A stretch of DNA of 34,582 nt from a virus: positions 1 to 34,582 of IMG/VR virus record IMGVR_UViG_3300023174_000407; one strand, 5' to 3'. A model generated the notes under the pieces. It was not told the origin of the DNA. It did no database searches and was given only the letters and a program-made list of their open reading frames with translations. The translations under genes and the position numbers were made by a program. Shown in pieces: positions 1-8,104 of the stretch; within the stretch, counting starts at the first letter, position 1, and each line of letters opens with the position of its first letter.

Positions 1-606
1 TCTATCTCTGCACTCCTTCCTGCTATCTACTTTGAAAAAGATGGTAGCGAACTTAAAGAACTTCAAGACACCAAGCAAATAGGTGCAGAAGCAAAAGATA
101 TGACACACGCAGTCAAGATGCTTAACTATGCAAACAAAAATACACTGCTTGTTCTTATTTCACAACAGCGTAATAGTTTTGGTGGAATGCATGCAACTCA
201 TATCCCTACTGGTGGTATGGCTGTTAAGTTCTTTTCAAGCACCATCGTAAAGCTCTGGTCAAGTGAATCAGAAGCCAGTTCTATTAAAGACAAAGTAACT
301 GTTGGTGATCGTTTAATTGAGCAAAAGGTTGGTCGCCCAGTTAATTGGACTATTGATTACAATAAGACAGGACCACAGTTTATTGGTGGGTCATATGACT
401 TCTATTTCCAAGGTGATCACGTTGGTGTAGACACTATCGCTGACCTTGTTGATACAGCAGAACTTATGGGCATTATTGAACGTGGTGGTGCTTGGTATAC
501 AGTTCTAGAACAGCGTTTACAAGGACGTGCAAAAGTGGTAGAATATGTTAGAGAAAATAAAGAAGTATTTGACACTCTTGAAAGTATGGTGTATTCAAAG
601 TTATGA
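1..606 (+). CDS. recA: RecA/UvsX-like recombinase, C-terminal part
   Basis: The frame is open from base 1, so the 5' end lies outside the window. The visible 201 residues begin just after the expected Walker B strand (SISALLP matches the RecA DS-ALTP region). They continue through a RecA-like NTLLVLISQQR strand, then GGMAVKFFSS, the counterpart of RecA GGNALKFYAS. The end (LMGIIERGGAWY, then QGRAKVVEYVREN) matches the RecA C-terminal domain. The P-loop is not visible. In the family this protein forms ATP-dependent filaments on ssDNA and drives strand exchange; here it probably serves phage recombination and replication with the resolvases downstream. Its TGA overlaps the next ATG (ATGA), indicating translational coupling. 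Confidence 0.85.
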   Translation, partial: SISALLPAIYFEKDGSELKELQDTKQIGAEAKDMTHAVKMLNYANKNTLLVLISQQRNSFGGMHATHIPTGGMAVKFFSSTIVKLWSSESEASSIKDKVTVGDRLIEQKVGRPVNWTIDYNKTGPQFIGGSYDFYFQGDHVGVDTIADLVDTAELMGIIERGGAWYTVLEQRLQGRAKVVEYVRENKEVFDTLESMVYSKL

Positions 607-794
607 TAAATCCAAATGATTTTATAAACATTACTCCAAAGAAAGAAGAACCAGAAGAAGAATTAACTATTGTTGGTGGATCATTTGTTTGCCAAGAATG
701 TCTTGTTTCGGTATCAGAGGCTAAACTAAATGAAGATTCAATGACTTTGTTATATATCTGCAAAGATGGACATAAGAATGAGGCAAGTCTTTGA
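603..794 (+). CDS. Small zinc-ribbon-like protein, unknown function
   Basis: 63 residues. The N-terminal third is acidic (PKKEEPEEEL) and is followed by a CQEC pair and a CKDGH motif near the C-terminus, compatible with binding one zinc ion. The ATG overlaps the stop of the RecA gene by four bases, and the stop overlaps the TTG of the next gene, so it is embedded in the recombination operon. I do not recognise a named family. Confidence 0.65.
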   Translation: MINPNDFINITPKKEEPEEELTIVGGSFVCQECLVSVSEAKLNEDSMTLLYICKDGHKNEASL

Positions 795-1096
795 GTGAAG
801 CAGGAGAGTTAAAACGTATTGGTGCTAAAGCACATAAAAACTCTGGTCGTGGTCAATACTATAAAGGTGATGGCAATACAGATGAGTTTATTGTAGATGT
901 AAAAGAAGCAGGTAAAAGTTTTACTCTTAACCAAGATGTATGGGCTAAGATCGTCACAGACACCTTGAGAACGGATAAAAACAAATATCCTGCCCTACTA
1001 CTGGCTATTGGAGAAACACAAAAGATAAGATTAGCAGTTATTGAATGGGCTGCTCTAGAAGATTTAATGGAGAGAGCAAATGGAATCAACACTTGA
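791..1096 (+). CDS. PD-(D/E)XK Holliday-junction-resolvase-like protein
   Basis: 101 residues starting at TTG; the TTGA overlap with the preceding stop supports this start. A Gly/Lys-rich N-terminus leads into a GDG (D27) and then FIVDVKEA (D36, K38), which reads as the D...(D/E)xK active site of the PD-(D/E)XK fold. It is followed by the amphipathic SFTL-QDVWAKI helix and a PALLLAIG strand. This order resembles small archaeal Hjc-like or phage resolvases. It sits between RecA and a Cas4-like nuclease, which fits recombination-intermediate processing. The fold is fairly confident; the resolvase substrate is inference. Confidence 0.6.
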   Translation: MSEAGELKRIGAKAHKNSGRGQYYKGDGNTDEFIVDVKEAGKSFTLNQDVWAKIVTDTLRTDKNKYPALLLAIGETQKIRLAVIEWAALEDLMERANGINT

Positions 1097-1415
1097 GTTT
1101 ATTAGTCAAGTCACAGAATTTAATGACCTGCACGAGTTTATGGCAGACCCAGAACTTGATGAAGCATTGGCATTGATTGTAAAGATTATGATGAAGCCAG
1201 ATATTCCATCTGTTCAAGCAGTAGCCCTAATTGGAAAACTACAAGCAATGTCTGCTAAGTTTGCTATTCTTGCAACTTATTATACAACGATTGCAAAAGG
1301 TCCATCGGGAAGTGTGAACAACACAAAAAAGAATGTATACTATACAATGAAAGAATCAATAGACAAAATCGTAGATGCTCTAAAGTATCTTGCACGATAC
1401 AACTTAGGAGCATAA
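1080..1415 (+). CDS. Alpha-helical hypothetical protein
   Basis: 111 residues with no motif I recognise. The composition suggests an all-helical protein: acidic N-terminal helices, a central hydrophobic stretch (VQAVALIGKLQAMSAKFAI), and a basic C-terminal helix. The ATG follows a GGAGAG ribosome site inside the end of the previous gene, overlapping it by 17 bases. It belongs to the same recombination operon and may be an accessory of the nucleases on either side; that is inference from position only. Confidence 0.6.
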   Translation: MESTLEFISQVTEFNDLHEFMADPELDEALALIVKIMMKPDIPSVQAVALIGKLQAMSAKFAILATYYTTIAKGPSGSVNNTKKNVYYTMKESIDKIVDALKYLARYNLGA

Positions 1416-1416
1416 A

Positions 1417-2199
1417 ATGGCTAAAAATTTAATAGGAAGTTTAGTAACAAAACCAAGAGATACAAAGTTAGATGCAAAGAAATATCGTCTTGCATTAGGT
1501 AAGGCATATCTAGCAGGTAAGAATGGTATTCAGTTTACAACAAAGAAAACATTTTCACCGTCCACCGTTGGTTATGGTTATGGAACTTGTCCAAGATACT
1601 GGAACCTTGCATTTAGCGGTGTAGAGTTTAAGAATAGTTTTAATGCTCAAGGTATGGCTGCAATGAATGCAGGTACACAAGCACACGACCGTATTCAGGC
1701 TGCTATGGGTAAGATGGAGTATGGAAAGTTAGTTGAACTTGAGCGTGAAGTAAAAGTAATTGATCCACCTATTCGTGGTTTTGCAGATGCAATTATTGAG
1801 ATTGACGGTGAAGAGATCGTTGGTGAAATCAAAACGGTTAAGTCTGAAGGTTTTGATATTCGTAAAGATACTTCTACTGGTGCAGATAGTCACGTTGTTC
1901 AGCTACTTATCTATATGAAGGCTATGAATATGAATGAAGGTTTTTTCCTTTATGAAAATAAAAATAGTCACGAGATTGCCTGTATCCCTATCGTAATGTC
2001 TGAGGAAAATGAAAAGTATGCAGACTATATCTTTGAGTGGATGCGTGAAGTTCACAAGGCTTGGGCTGACAAGAAAAACATTAAGCGTCCTTTTAGCGAA
2101 AAGGATAGCAAGTGTACTTACTGCCCAATTAAAACTGCTTGCTGGTCAATGCCAGATGGTCGTACAAAGATTGAACCACTGGAGGTTAGATCATTGTGA
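1417..2199 (+). CDS. Cas4/RecB-type PD-(D/E)XK nuclease with Fe-S cysteines
   Basis: 260 residues. The RecB-nuclease motifs are in order: H90, D124 in GFADAIIEID, E137-x-K139 in EIVGEIKTVKS, and Q162 in VVQLLIYM. One cysteine near the N-terminus (C58, GTCPRYW) and three near the C-terminus (C233, C236, C242 in CTYCPIKTACW) are placed like the 4Fe-4S ligands of Cas4/AddB-type nucleases. Family members degrade or resect DNA ends. Next to RecA and two resolvase-like genes, an end-resection role in phage recombination is likely. No CRISPR array or other cas gene is in the window, so a CRISPR adaptation role is not supported. Confidence 0.8.
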   Translation: MAKNLIGSLVTKPRDTKLDAKKYRLALGKAYLAGKNGIQFTTKKTFSPSTVGYGYGTCPRYWNLAFSGVEFKNSFNAQGMAAMNAGTQAHDRIQAAMGKMEYGKLVELEREVKVIDPPIRGFADAIIEIDGEEIVGEIKTVKSEGFDIRKDTSTGADSHVVQLLIYMKAMNMNEGFFLYENKNSHEIACIPIVMSEENEKYADYIFEWMREVHKAWADKKNIKRPFSEKDSKCTYCPIKTACWSMPDGRTKIEPLEVRSL

Positions 2200-2498
2200 A
2201 AGATTGCGTACAATGTAAGCAACCTTTTAAGTTTAAAACACATAACCAAAAGTATTGTTCTAAAGAATGCTGTAGGCTTGCTACAAATAAAAAAATTATG
2301 GCAAAGTACTACATAAAGAAACAAAGACTTGCAGGTAAATTAAGGCTGTGTAAGACCTGTAATAGTGAATTAAGCAGGTATAATTCAGATAGTTCTTGTA
2401 GTATGTGTCAAGAAAAGAAAAGAAAAAACAAAGCAAATATAGTTATAGGAGATATTGAAAATGTTATTAGCAAGCTTAACAAAACCAAAAGCAGCTAG
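2196..2498 (+). CDS. Double zinc-finger small protein
   Basis: 100 residues from a GTG that overlaps the previous stop (GTGA). There are two cysteine clusters: CVQCKQPF with YCSKECC, and CKTCNSEL with CSMCQEKKRK. The rest is strongly basic. This looks like two zinc-binding modules of a nucleic-acid-binding protein. No named family is recognised. Its last 38 bases overlap the RuvC-like gene. Confidence 0.65.
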   Translation: MKDCVQCKQPFKFKTHNQKYCSKECCRLATNKKIMAKYYIKKQRLAGKLRLCKTCNSELSRYNSDSSCSMCQEKKRKNKANIVIGDIENVISKLNKTKSS

Positions 2499-3027
2499 AG
2501 TTTTAGGCATTGATGCTTCTACTGGATCTATTGCATTTTGTTTATTTGAAGATGGTGTTCCTGTCAAATATGGCAAGTTTCCTTTAGAAGGAATGGACAT
2601 TTATGAAAAGGTTGCTGATGCAGGAAAAAAAACAAGAATTGCATCAGAGTTTTTAAAGCCAGACTATGTTGCTATTGAATCAGCAATTATGGTTAAGTCT
2701 GCTGATGCAGGTTTAAAGATTGCAATGATTGTTGGTGCAGCACTTTCTGTGTTGCTAAAGCCAGGAGTTAAAACAGTTTCTATTGCACCTATTCAGTGGC
2801 AAGCATTTATTGGAAATAAAAATCCAACAAAGGCAGATAAGTTAGCATTGGAAAAAGAGATTCCAGGAAAGTCTGTAACTTGGTATAAAGGTGAAATGAG
2901 AAATAGAAGAAAGCAAAAAACTATGGATTTCTTTAATACCACCTTTGGTACAGATATTGAAGACAATGATGTTGGCGATGCTTGTGGTATTGCCTACTAT
3001 GCATACAAGAATATGACGGAGAGATAA
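2461..3027 (+). CDS. RuvC-like Holliday junction resolvase
   Basis: 188 residues. RNase H-fold resolvase motifs: VLGIDASTGS (D18), YVAIESAI (E73) and the C-terminal acidic pair in NDVGDACGIAYYA (D170, D173). This is the four-carboxylate active site of RuvC, which cuts four-way junctions symmetrically. I chose ATG 2461 because TAGGAG (2446-2451) lies 9 bases upstream; the TTG at 2455 is too close to that site. It overlaps the zinc-finger gene and is followed by an HTH gene at a TAATG junction. Probably it resolves recombination and replication intermediates before packaging. Confidence 0.8.
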   Translation: MLLASLTKPKAARVLGIDASTGSIAFCLFEDGVPVKYGKFPLEGMDIYEKVADAGKKTRIASEFLKPDYVAIESAIMVKSADAGLKIAMIVGAALSVLLKPGVKTVSIAPIQWQAFIGNKNPTKADKLALEKEIPGKSVTWYKGEMRNRRKQKTMDFFNTTFGTDIEDNDVGDACGIAYYAYKNMTER

Positions 3028-3194
3028 TGAGTAAATTATATCAATCAAAAACTTGGTTGACAAAAAGATATCTTATTGATAGAAAGACTATTGAAGATAT
3101 TGCAAAAGAATGTTCAACAAGTCACCAAACAATATATAGGTATCTTGTTGAGTTTGATCTAGTTAGGAGTCAGAGAACGTGGAAGAAAAGATAA
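3027..3194 (+). CDS. Small helix-turn-helix protein
   Basis: 55 residues starting at the ATG inside a TAATG junction. The sequence reads as a homeodomain-like/resolvase-type helix-turn-helix: an aromatic N-terminal helix (TWLTKRYLID), then TIEDIAKECSTSHQTIYRYL, where the turn (CSTS) and recognition helix are clear. The same arrangement occurs in phage proteins with an HTH preceding an HNH or as stand-alone DNA-binding proteins. Its end overlaps the glycosyltransferase gene. It probably binds DNA; the target is unknown. Confidence 0.7.
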   Translation: MSKLYQSKTWLTKRYLIDRKTIEDIAKECSTSHQTIYRYLVEFDLVRSQRTWKKR

Positions 3195-4219
3195 AACTTA
3201 ATTTTTCAGGTGTTAGTTTAGATGGTAATTATTCAAAACAAGATACTGGATATTCAAATGCAGGAAATAATATATCTAAGGTATTAATAAAGTCAGGGTT
3301 TGATATAAAAAACTTTGATCCATATCATAGAAAAATTAACCTTTCTTTTTCATCTCCTCATAGTCACGTTATGTTTAGTGGAATGTATAATATTTTATAT
3401 TCTGCTCACGAAACTACTGAGATATCTGATAATTGGGCAAAGGCTTTGTCAAAAGGTGATGAGGTATGGGCTACATCAACTTGGAATGCTGAAATTTTTA
3501 AGAAAAAGTTAGATAAAGATGTTCACGTTTTACCTAATGGTGTATCTGGATCATTTGTTCCAGGAAAAAGAAAATTGCAAAAAGATAAGTTTATATTTTT
3601 ACATTTAGGAGAGCCATATATTAGAAAAGGTGGACAGGCTACTGTAGATGCTTTTTTGCAGGAGTTTGAAGGCAATGATGATGTTCTTTTACTTATCAAG
3701 TCTTATGATCAAGGTCATACTATTCTTGTCCCAGATGCAAAAGGAAATCTTGTAGAGCCACAAACAATTCACAAAAATATAAAAACCATAAGCAAGTCTA
3801 TAAGCCTTAATGATTATTTAAAGATGCTTCACAATACGCATTGTTTAGTTTTCCCTTCTTGGGGAGAAGGCTTTGGAATGATGCCATTAGAAGCTATGGC
3901 AAGTGGTATGCCAGTAATTTCTACTTGGGAATGGGCGGAGTACAAAGATGAAATCAAATATAAAATTGATAGTGATTTAACTCCAGTACCAAATGACTTA
4001 CCTATATACTTAAAAGAAACATATTTGGGTGAAATATATATTGCCAGAATTGAATCTATAAGATACAATATGAGGAAAGTATATGAAAACCACGAACAAG
4101 CATTTGAAGATGCTTGGACTGAATCATTTAAAATACATAGAAAATGGAATTGGGAAGAAGTTGTTGAAACACACGCCATTCCAAAACTTATACAAATAAA
4201 CGGAGATTTAAATGCATGA
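3179..4219 (+). CDS. GT4-family (group 1) glycosyltransferase
   Basis: 346 residues from GTG 3179, overlapping the HTH gene by 16 bases. It has a GT-B fold signature: VLPNGVSGSF, then HLGEPYIRKGG at the start of the C-terminal Rossmann domain, and the donor-binding EX7E motif in EGFGMMPLEAMASGMPV (about residues 229-237). Such enzymes move a sugar from a nucleotide donor to an acceptor. Together with GDP-mannose dehydratase (8339) and the GT2/epimerase cassette (25519-27783), it suggests glycan modification of virion, DNA or host surface. Acceptor and donor cannot be read from the sequence. Confidence 0.8.
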   Translation: MEEKIKLNFSGVSLDGNYSKQDTGYSNAGNNISKVLIKSGFDIKNFDPYHRKINLSFSSPHSHVMFSGMYNILYSAHETTEISDNWAKALSKGDEVWATSTWNAEIFKKKLDKDVHVLPNGVSGSFVPGKRKLQKDKFIFLHLGEPYIRKGGQATVDAFLQEFEGNDDVLLLIKSYDQGHTILVPDAKGNLVEPQTIHKNIKTISKSISLNDYLKMLHNTHCLVFPSWGEGFGMMPLEAMASGMPVISTWEWAEYKDEIKYKIDSDLTPVPNDLPIYLKETYLGEIYIARIESIRYNMRKVYENHEQAFEDAWTESFKIHRKWNWEEVVETHAIPKLIQINGDLNA

Positions 4220-4472
4220 ATATAAAGATGAAAAGTTTCATATTGAAGTAGATCAGGTTAATCACCCAATCCACTATACTTCTGACCCATCTGGAATAGA
4301 ATGTATACAGATTACACGCCACCGAAACTTTAATATTGGTAATGCTTTTAAGTACCTGTGGAGAGCAGGTATCAAGGATGATAAAACACAGATTGAAGAT
4401 TTACAAAAAGCTATCTTTTATATCAATGATGAAATAAACAGACTGGAGGGTGAACAAAATGCCAACTTATGA
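4212..4472 (+). CDS. DUF3310 protein
   Basis: 86 residues. It contains the DUF3310 pattern: VNHPIHYTS, GIECIQITRHRNFNIGNAF, KYLWRAG and a C-terminal EDLQKAIFYINDEI. These small phage proteins are often labelled nucleotide kinase-like, but their biochemical role is not settled. The ATG overlaps the glycosyltransferase stop by eight bases. Its own end overlaps the next gene. Confidence 0.8.
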   Translation: MHEYKDEKFHIEVDQVNHPIHYTSDPSGIECIQITRHRNFNIGNAFKYLWRAGIKDDKTQIEDLQKAIFYINDEINRLEGEQNANL

Positions 4473-4632
4473 ATATACTTGTCTAGAGTGTGATAAAACT
4501 ATTAGCAAAAGCAATGTAAAAGTTGATGATAGAGACCATCAGCAATGTGGAAAATGTGGAAATATTTTAACTAGAAGTTGGACTATTGGCAATGTTGCTG
4601 TATGGGCTCCAACATCTGGTGGATACCGTTAA
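4459..4632 (+). CDS. FmdB-type zinc-ribbon protein
   Basis: 57 residues, MPTYEYTCLECD followed by a second CGKCG pair. This is the FmdB zinc-ribbon pattern found in many small bacterial and phage proteins. I placed the start at ATG 4459 because GGAGG (4445-4449) is 9 bases upstream; a GTG at 4450 would leave no spacing. The stop directly abuts the next ATG. A regulatory or structural zinc module is likely; no target is apparent. Confidence 0.75.
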   Translation: MPTYEYTCLECDKTISKSNVKVDDRDHQQCGKCGNILTRSWTIGNVAVWAPTSGGYR

Positions 4633-4905
4633 ATGGCTAAAAAACAGGTACAGATCAAATATAACCCACTTTGGGAAGTAAAGCATGAATATCTACACGG
4701 TAAAGATTTAATTTGCTCTGGTACATTAGTTAAAATTAAGAATGTTCGTGGTGAATTTAAGTTCCAAAAGTATGTTAAAAACATAGATTCAGGTATGGAA
4801 TGGGTTGATGTTCTTGGCTCAACAGGCTATAGATCCTTTTATGTATACGATTTAAAGGGTATAATTAAGCCTAAGAAGAAAAGAGCAAAGAAAGATAATG
4901 TCTGA
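4633..4905 (+). CDS. Basic hypothetical protein
   Basis: 90 residues, basic, ending in a Lys-rich tail (KPKKKRAKKDNV). The core is predicted beta-rich (CSGTLVKIKNVRGEFKF, then VDVLGSTGYRSFYVYDL). The family is not recognised. It lies between the FmdB protein and the terminase pair with an 8-base overlap to the next gene, so it is probably co-expressed with packaging genes. Confidence 0.6.
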   Translation: MAKKQVQIKYNPLWEVKHEYLHGKDLICSGTLVKIKNVRGEFKFQKYVKNIDSGMEWVDVLGSTGYRSFYVYDLKGIIKPKKKRAKKDNV

Positions 4906-5413
4906 AATAGAATTAGTAGACCGTTGGGAAAATATCAACAAGGTCGCAGAAGAGTTTCTAAAGGGTAACACCAATCCCACAACTATTGCTAAAGCCCTAG
5001 AAATGAAGCGTGTGGACGTTATTGACTATCTAGAAGAATGGCGTATGGTCGTAAGAAGCGACAAACAAGTTCAACTTCGTGCTCGTGAAGCCTTAGTTGG
5101 TGCAGATCAGCACTACTCAATGCTAATTAAAGAGGCTTGGGATGTTGTAAATGAGGCTGGAAATACTAACCAGCTATCACAAAAGACGGCAGCACTAAAA
5201 CTTATTTCTGATGTTCAACAAAAGCAGATTGATATGCTGCAAAAAGCAGGTATGCTAGACAACCACGAGATGGCTGAAAAAATTATAGAAACAGAAACAA
5301 GACAAGAAGTCATTGTCGGTGTTATTAGAGATGTAGTATCTGGATGCGATAAGTGTCGCATTGAGGTAGCAGAAAGACTTTCAAAGATAAGCGACAAAGC
5401 AGAGGAAATCTAA
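4898..5413 (+). CDS. Putative terminase small subunit
   Basis: 171 residues. The N-terminus carries a helix-turn-helix-like segment (EFLKGNTNPTTIAKALEMKR) and the remainder is strongly helical, with a central coiled-coil-like stretch (residues about 75-130). Position decides the call: it directly precedes and overlaps (TAATG) the large terminase gene. Small terminases recognise the packaging site and regulate the large subunit. Sequence similarity alone would not prove this. The C-terminal CDKC pair is unusual and may bind a metal. Confidence 0.55.
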   Translation: MSEIELVDRWENINKVAEEFLKGNTNPTTIAKALEMKRVDVIDYLEEWRMVVRSDKQVQLRAREALVGADQHYSMLIKEAWDVVNEAGNTNQLSQKTAALKLISDVQQKQIDMLQKAGMLDNHEMAEKIIETETRQEVIVGVIRDVVSGCDKCRIEVAERLSKISDKAEEI

Positions 5414-7194
5414 TGTTTGAAGATATGTTAGATCTTCTTGGCGGTGACGAGTTTGATGAAAGACCAGTAGCACTTGAAGAGTTTGTTACAAGTGAAGATT
5501 TTCTTGGCTTGCCCCCACTATCTGACTATCAATACACATCTATTCGTGCAATGAGCCAGATATATAAAAAGGCAACTTTAATTAATCTCTTTGGTGAAGA
5601 AGAGGGTGAAAAAAGATGGAAGCAAACTTGTAATGAAGTAATCCTTCAACTTGGTAAAGGTTCTGGTAAGGACTATATGTCAACTATTTCTGTGGCATAT
5701 ATTGTTTATCTTCTGCTTTGCCTTAAAGACCCTGCTAAATATTTTGGTAAACCTCCAGGCGACTCTATTGATATTCTTAATATTGCTATCAATGCTGAAC
5801 AGGCTAAGAATGTTTTCTTTAAGGGATTTAAAACCCGTATTGAAAAGTCACCTTGGTTTGTTGGAAAATATACTCCAACCGCAGGTGCAATGACATTTGA
5901 TAAAGGTATTACTTGTCACTCAGGACACTCTGAGAGAGAGTCTTGGGAAGGTTACAACGTAATTATGGTAATCCTTGATGAAATCTCAGGCTTTGCTACA
6001 GACTCAACATCAGGACACGATCAGGCTAAGACTGCATCAGCTTTGTATGATATGTATCGTGCATCAGTAGACTCTCGTTTTCCAGACTTTGGTAAGGTTG
6101 TTTTGCTTTCGTTCCCACGCTATCGCAATGACTACATTCAAGAGCGTTACAATGCGGTGATTGCTTCTAAAGAAGTTGTAATGAGACAACACACATTTAA
6201 ACTTGATGAAGAACTTGAAGGTGATGATGATACTGCAGAAAACTATTTTACTATTGAATGGGAAGAAGATATTATCGAAGCCTATAAGTTTCCAAAAGTG
6301 TTTGCTTTAAGAAGACCTACTTGGGAAATTAATCCAACTAGATCTATTAATGATTTTAAGATTTCATTCTACACAAAACCAACAGATGCCTTGTCTCGTT
6401 TTGCCTGTATGCCACCAGATGCTGTAGATGCTTTGTTCCGCTCAAAAGAAAAGATAGATGCTTGTTTTAATCAGGTAAATATTGCGGTAGATCAAGAAGG
6501 AAGGTTTGCTGCATCATTCTTACCAGATAAAGATAAGCAATACTACATACACGTTGACCTTGCACAAAAGCATGACCACTGTGCAGTATCTTTGTCACAC
6601 GTTGAAAAATGGGTAAAGGTAAATAGTTTTAATGATAAAGATGTTGTAAGTCCTATTGTTGTTGTAGATGCTGTTAGATGGTGGACACCAACTGCAGAAA
6701 AAACAGTAGACTTTAAGGAAGTAAAAGCATATATCCTTAGCCTTAGAGAGCGTGGATTTAACATTAAACTAGTAACCTTTGACCGCTGGAACAGCCTTGA
6801 TATTATGAATGAACTAATTGCGGTGGGTATGAAGTCAGAAACTCTTTCTGTTGCCAAAAAACATTATGATGATATGGTTCTATTAGTAGCAGAAGAAAGA
6901 ATTGTTGGTCCTGCTATTTCACTTTTAACAGAAGAGCTATTGCAATTACGCATTATTCGTGATAAAGTAGATCATCCAAGAAAAGGTTCAAAAGATTTAG
7001 CAGATGCAGTTTGTGGTTCAATCTATAATGCTATTGCACGAACACCAAAAAATACTGGAGAAGTAGAAATACAAATACATTCCTATGATCAGTTTGTTGA
7101 TGATTCTGATGTTGATCCAGAAGAATCAAGACCAGGAAATCAAAAAATGCCTATGGACATTATGGACTTTTTGGGAGGACTAAGTGCCATTTGA
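5413..7194 (+). CDS. terL: Terminase large subunit
   Basis: 593 residues, a usual length for TerL. The ATPase domain has a Walker A-like QLGKGSGKD (about residues 80-87) and Walker B with catalytic acid in VIMVILDEISGF (about 184-194). The C-terminal RNase H-like nuclease begins with YIHVDLAQKHDH (about 378-388) and ends with the acidic SKDLADAVCGS motif (about 526-534). It powers DNA translocation into the prohead and cuts concatemers. It is translationally coupled to the putative small subunit by TAATG. Portal and major capsid genes are not in this window. Confidence 0.92.
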   Translation: MFEDMLDLLGGDEFDERPVALEEFVTSEDFLGLPPLSDYQYTSIRAMSQIYKKATLINLFGEEEGEKRWKQTCNEVILQLGKGSGKDYMSTISVAYIVYLLLCLKDPAKYFGKPPGDSIDILNIAINAEQAKNVFFKGFKTRIEKSPWFVGKYTPTAGAMTFDKGITCHSGHSERESWEGYNVIMVILDEISGFATDSTSGHDQAKTASALYDMYRASVDSRFPDFGKVVLLSFPRYRNDYIQERYNAVIASKEVVMRQHTFKLDEELEGDDDTAENYFTIEWEEDIIEAYKFPKVFALRRPTWEINPTRSINDFKISFYTKPTDALSRFACMPPDAVDALFRSKEKIDACFNQVNIAVDQEGRFAASFLPDKDKQYYIHVDLAQKHDHCAVSLSHVEKWVKVNSFNDKDVVSPIVVVDAVRWWTPTAEKTVDFKEVKAYILSLRERGFNIKLVTFDRWNSLDIMNELIAVGMKSETLSVAKKHYDDMVLLVAEERIVGPAISLLTEELLQLRIIRDKVDHPRKGSKDLADAVCGSIYNAIARTPKNTGEVEIQIHSYDQFVDDSDVDPEESRPGNQKMPMDIMDFLGGLSAI

Positions 7195-7570
7195 TGATGA
7201 AAACTTTTATGAAGAAGACTTTGATCAAGATAGATTAGACGACATTATGAAGTACTTAATAGAGGACGGATACTTGTTAGAAACTGGACTAGATCAAAAT
7301 GGAGAAGTGTTATATCAAACTACACAAAAGTTTAGCAAAGACTTCCCAGATATGTTTGAAGAACAAATAGCTGAAACTAACATAATTATCTATGAATTAT
7401 GGATGATGGGTTTATTAGATGTGACGGTAAAGGAAGATGTTAATGATTGGGTAGTAATAGTCAATGATAAAACAATGAACTGTGACTTAGGTCCATTAAC
7501 TCAAGACCAAAAAAATGTAATTTTACAATTAAGATATAAGACTTTGTATCCAAAAGATGATACAATTTAG
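7184..7570 (+). CDS. Acidic hypothetical protein after terminase
   Basis: 128 residues from GTG 7184, overlapping the terL stop by 11 bases. It is very acidic at the N-terminus. The middle (DIMKYLIEDGYL, then IIIYELWMMGLLDVTV) could be a winged-helix-like fold, but this is only a pattern impression. The family is not recognised. It is the last gene of the terminase operon; a new promoter follows. Confidence 0.6.
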   Translation: MPFDDENFYEEDFDQDRLDDIMKYLIEDGYLLETGLDQNGEVLYQTTQKFSKDFPDMFEEQIAETNIIIYELWMMGLLDVTVKEDVNDWVVIVNDKTMNCDLGPLTQDQKNVILQLRYKTLYPKDDTI

Positions 7571-7582
7571 TGTCAAAAACTA

Positions 7583-7611
7583 TTGACATTTTAGATAAAA
7601 GAAGGTAACAT
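7583..7611 (+). promoter_or_regulatory. Promoter giving a leaderless mRNA (gene at 7618)
   Basis: TTGACA (7583-7588), a 17-base spacer, and TAACAT (7606-7611). The hexamer ends six bases before ATG 7618, so transcription should start at or next to the start codon. Confidence 0.55.
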
Positions 7612-7617
7612 ATAACT

Positions 7618-7959
7618 ATGGAAACAACATTTGAAGATAAGGTTGCATATGTAGCAACATCGTTCTATCGCCGTTTTGACGATACCGAAGAGGGCTTTGA
7701 TGCCACTAACGAGTACCCATCAGTACTTCGTACAATTTTTACTCGCAATGATATGGCAGGTCCTCTTGCTCTAGCATTATTTAATGGAGACATTGAACTA
7801 AAGGGTGATAGTGCAAAGAAGTGGATTGAAGAGTCTTTCGACATTCTTACCGCAGTATTTGGAGATCCAAATATTAAAGAAGAGGAAGTTCCAGAAACTC
7901 CAACTCTAGAAACAAAGCCCAAAAAAGCTCCTGCAAAGAAAGCAGCAGCAAAGTCTTAA
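7618..7959 (+). CDS. Acidic protein with Lys/Ala-rich tail
   Basis: 113 residues. The N-terminal 80 residues are acidic and helical (KKWIEESFDILTAVFG). The C-terminus is a Pro/Glu linker followed by a Lys/Ala tail (KKAPAKKAAAKS), like the histone-like tails seen on some phage and actinobacterial DNA-associated proteins. It is preceded by its own promoter and followed within nine bases by tRNA-Glu. Function unknown. Confidence 0.7.
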   Translation: METTFEDKVAYVATSFYRRFDDTEEGFDATNEYPSVLRTIFTRNDMAGPLALALFNGDIELKGDSAKKWIEESFDILTAVFGDPNIKEEEVPETPTLETKPKKAPAKKAAAKS

Positions 7960-7967
7960 GTAGGTTA

Positions 7968-8040
7968 GCCTCGTTGGTCTAGGGGTTAGGACGCTTCCCT
8001 TTCACGGAAGAGATCAGGGGTTCGATCCCCCTACGAGGTA
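7968..8040 (+). tRNA. tRNA-Glu (TTC)
   Basis: A full cloverleaf can be drawn. The acceptor GCCTCGT pairs with ACGAGGT, with a G-U at pair 1-72. The anticodon stem is CTTCC/GGAAG with loop CTTTCAC, putting TTC at 8001-8003. The T-arm AGGGG-TTCGATC-CCCCT is perfect. No CCA is encoded. GAA is a very common codon here. Confidence 0.93.
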
Positions 8041-8055
8041 CAGCAGTGTGTGTTA

Positions 8056-8101
8056 GCCAGTTGCACACATTCCCACATGTTAGGTGGCATGGCAAACTGG
8101 C
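8056..8101 (+). other. Hairpin between tRNA-Glu and tRNA-Gly
   Basis: GCCAGTT (8056-8062) pairs perfectly with AACTGGC (8095-8101). An inner CCAC/GTGG stem (8073-8076/8084-8087) encloses a seven-base loop. A competing stem, TGTGTG (8047-8052) with CACACA (8064-8069), would place GCCAGTT in its loop. It has an acceptor-length outer stem but no T-arm and only 46 bases, so it is not a normal tRNA. It could be a processing element or the remnant of a tRNA. Confidence 0.5.
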
Positions 8102-8104
8102 AAT

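Noticed and set aside
1417-2199. Cas4-like gene as a sign of a CRISPR system
   Set aside because: No repeat-spacer array and no other cas gene are visible. Its neighbours are recombination genes, which fits phage DNA-end processing.
8056-8101. A seventh tRNA
   Set aside because: Only 46 bases, no T-arm or D-arm, and no conserved TTC loop. Kept only as a hairpin.
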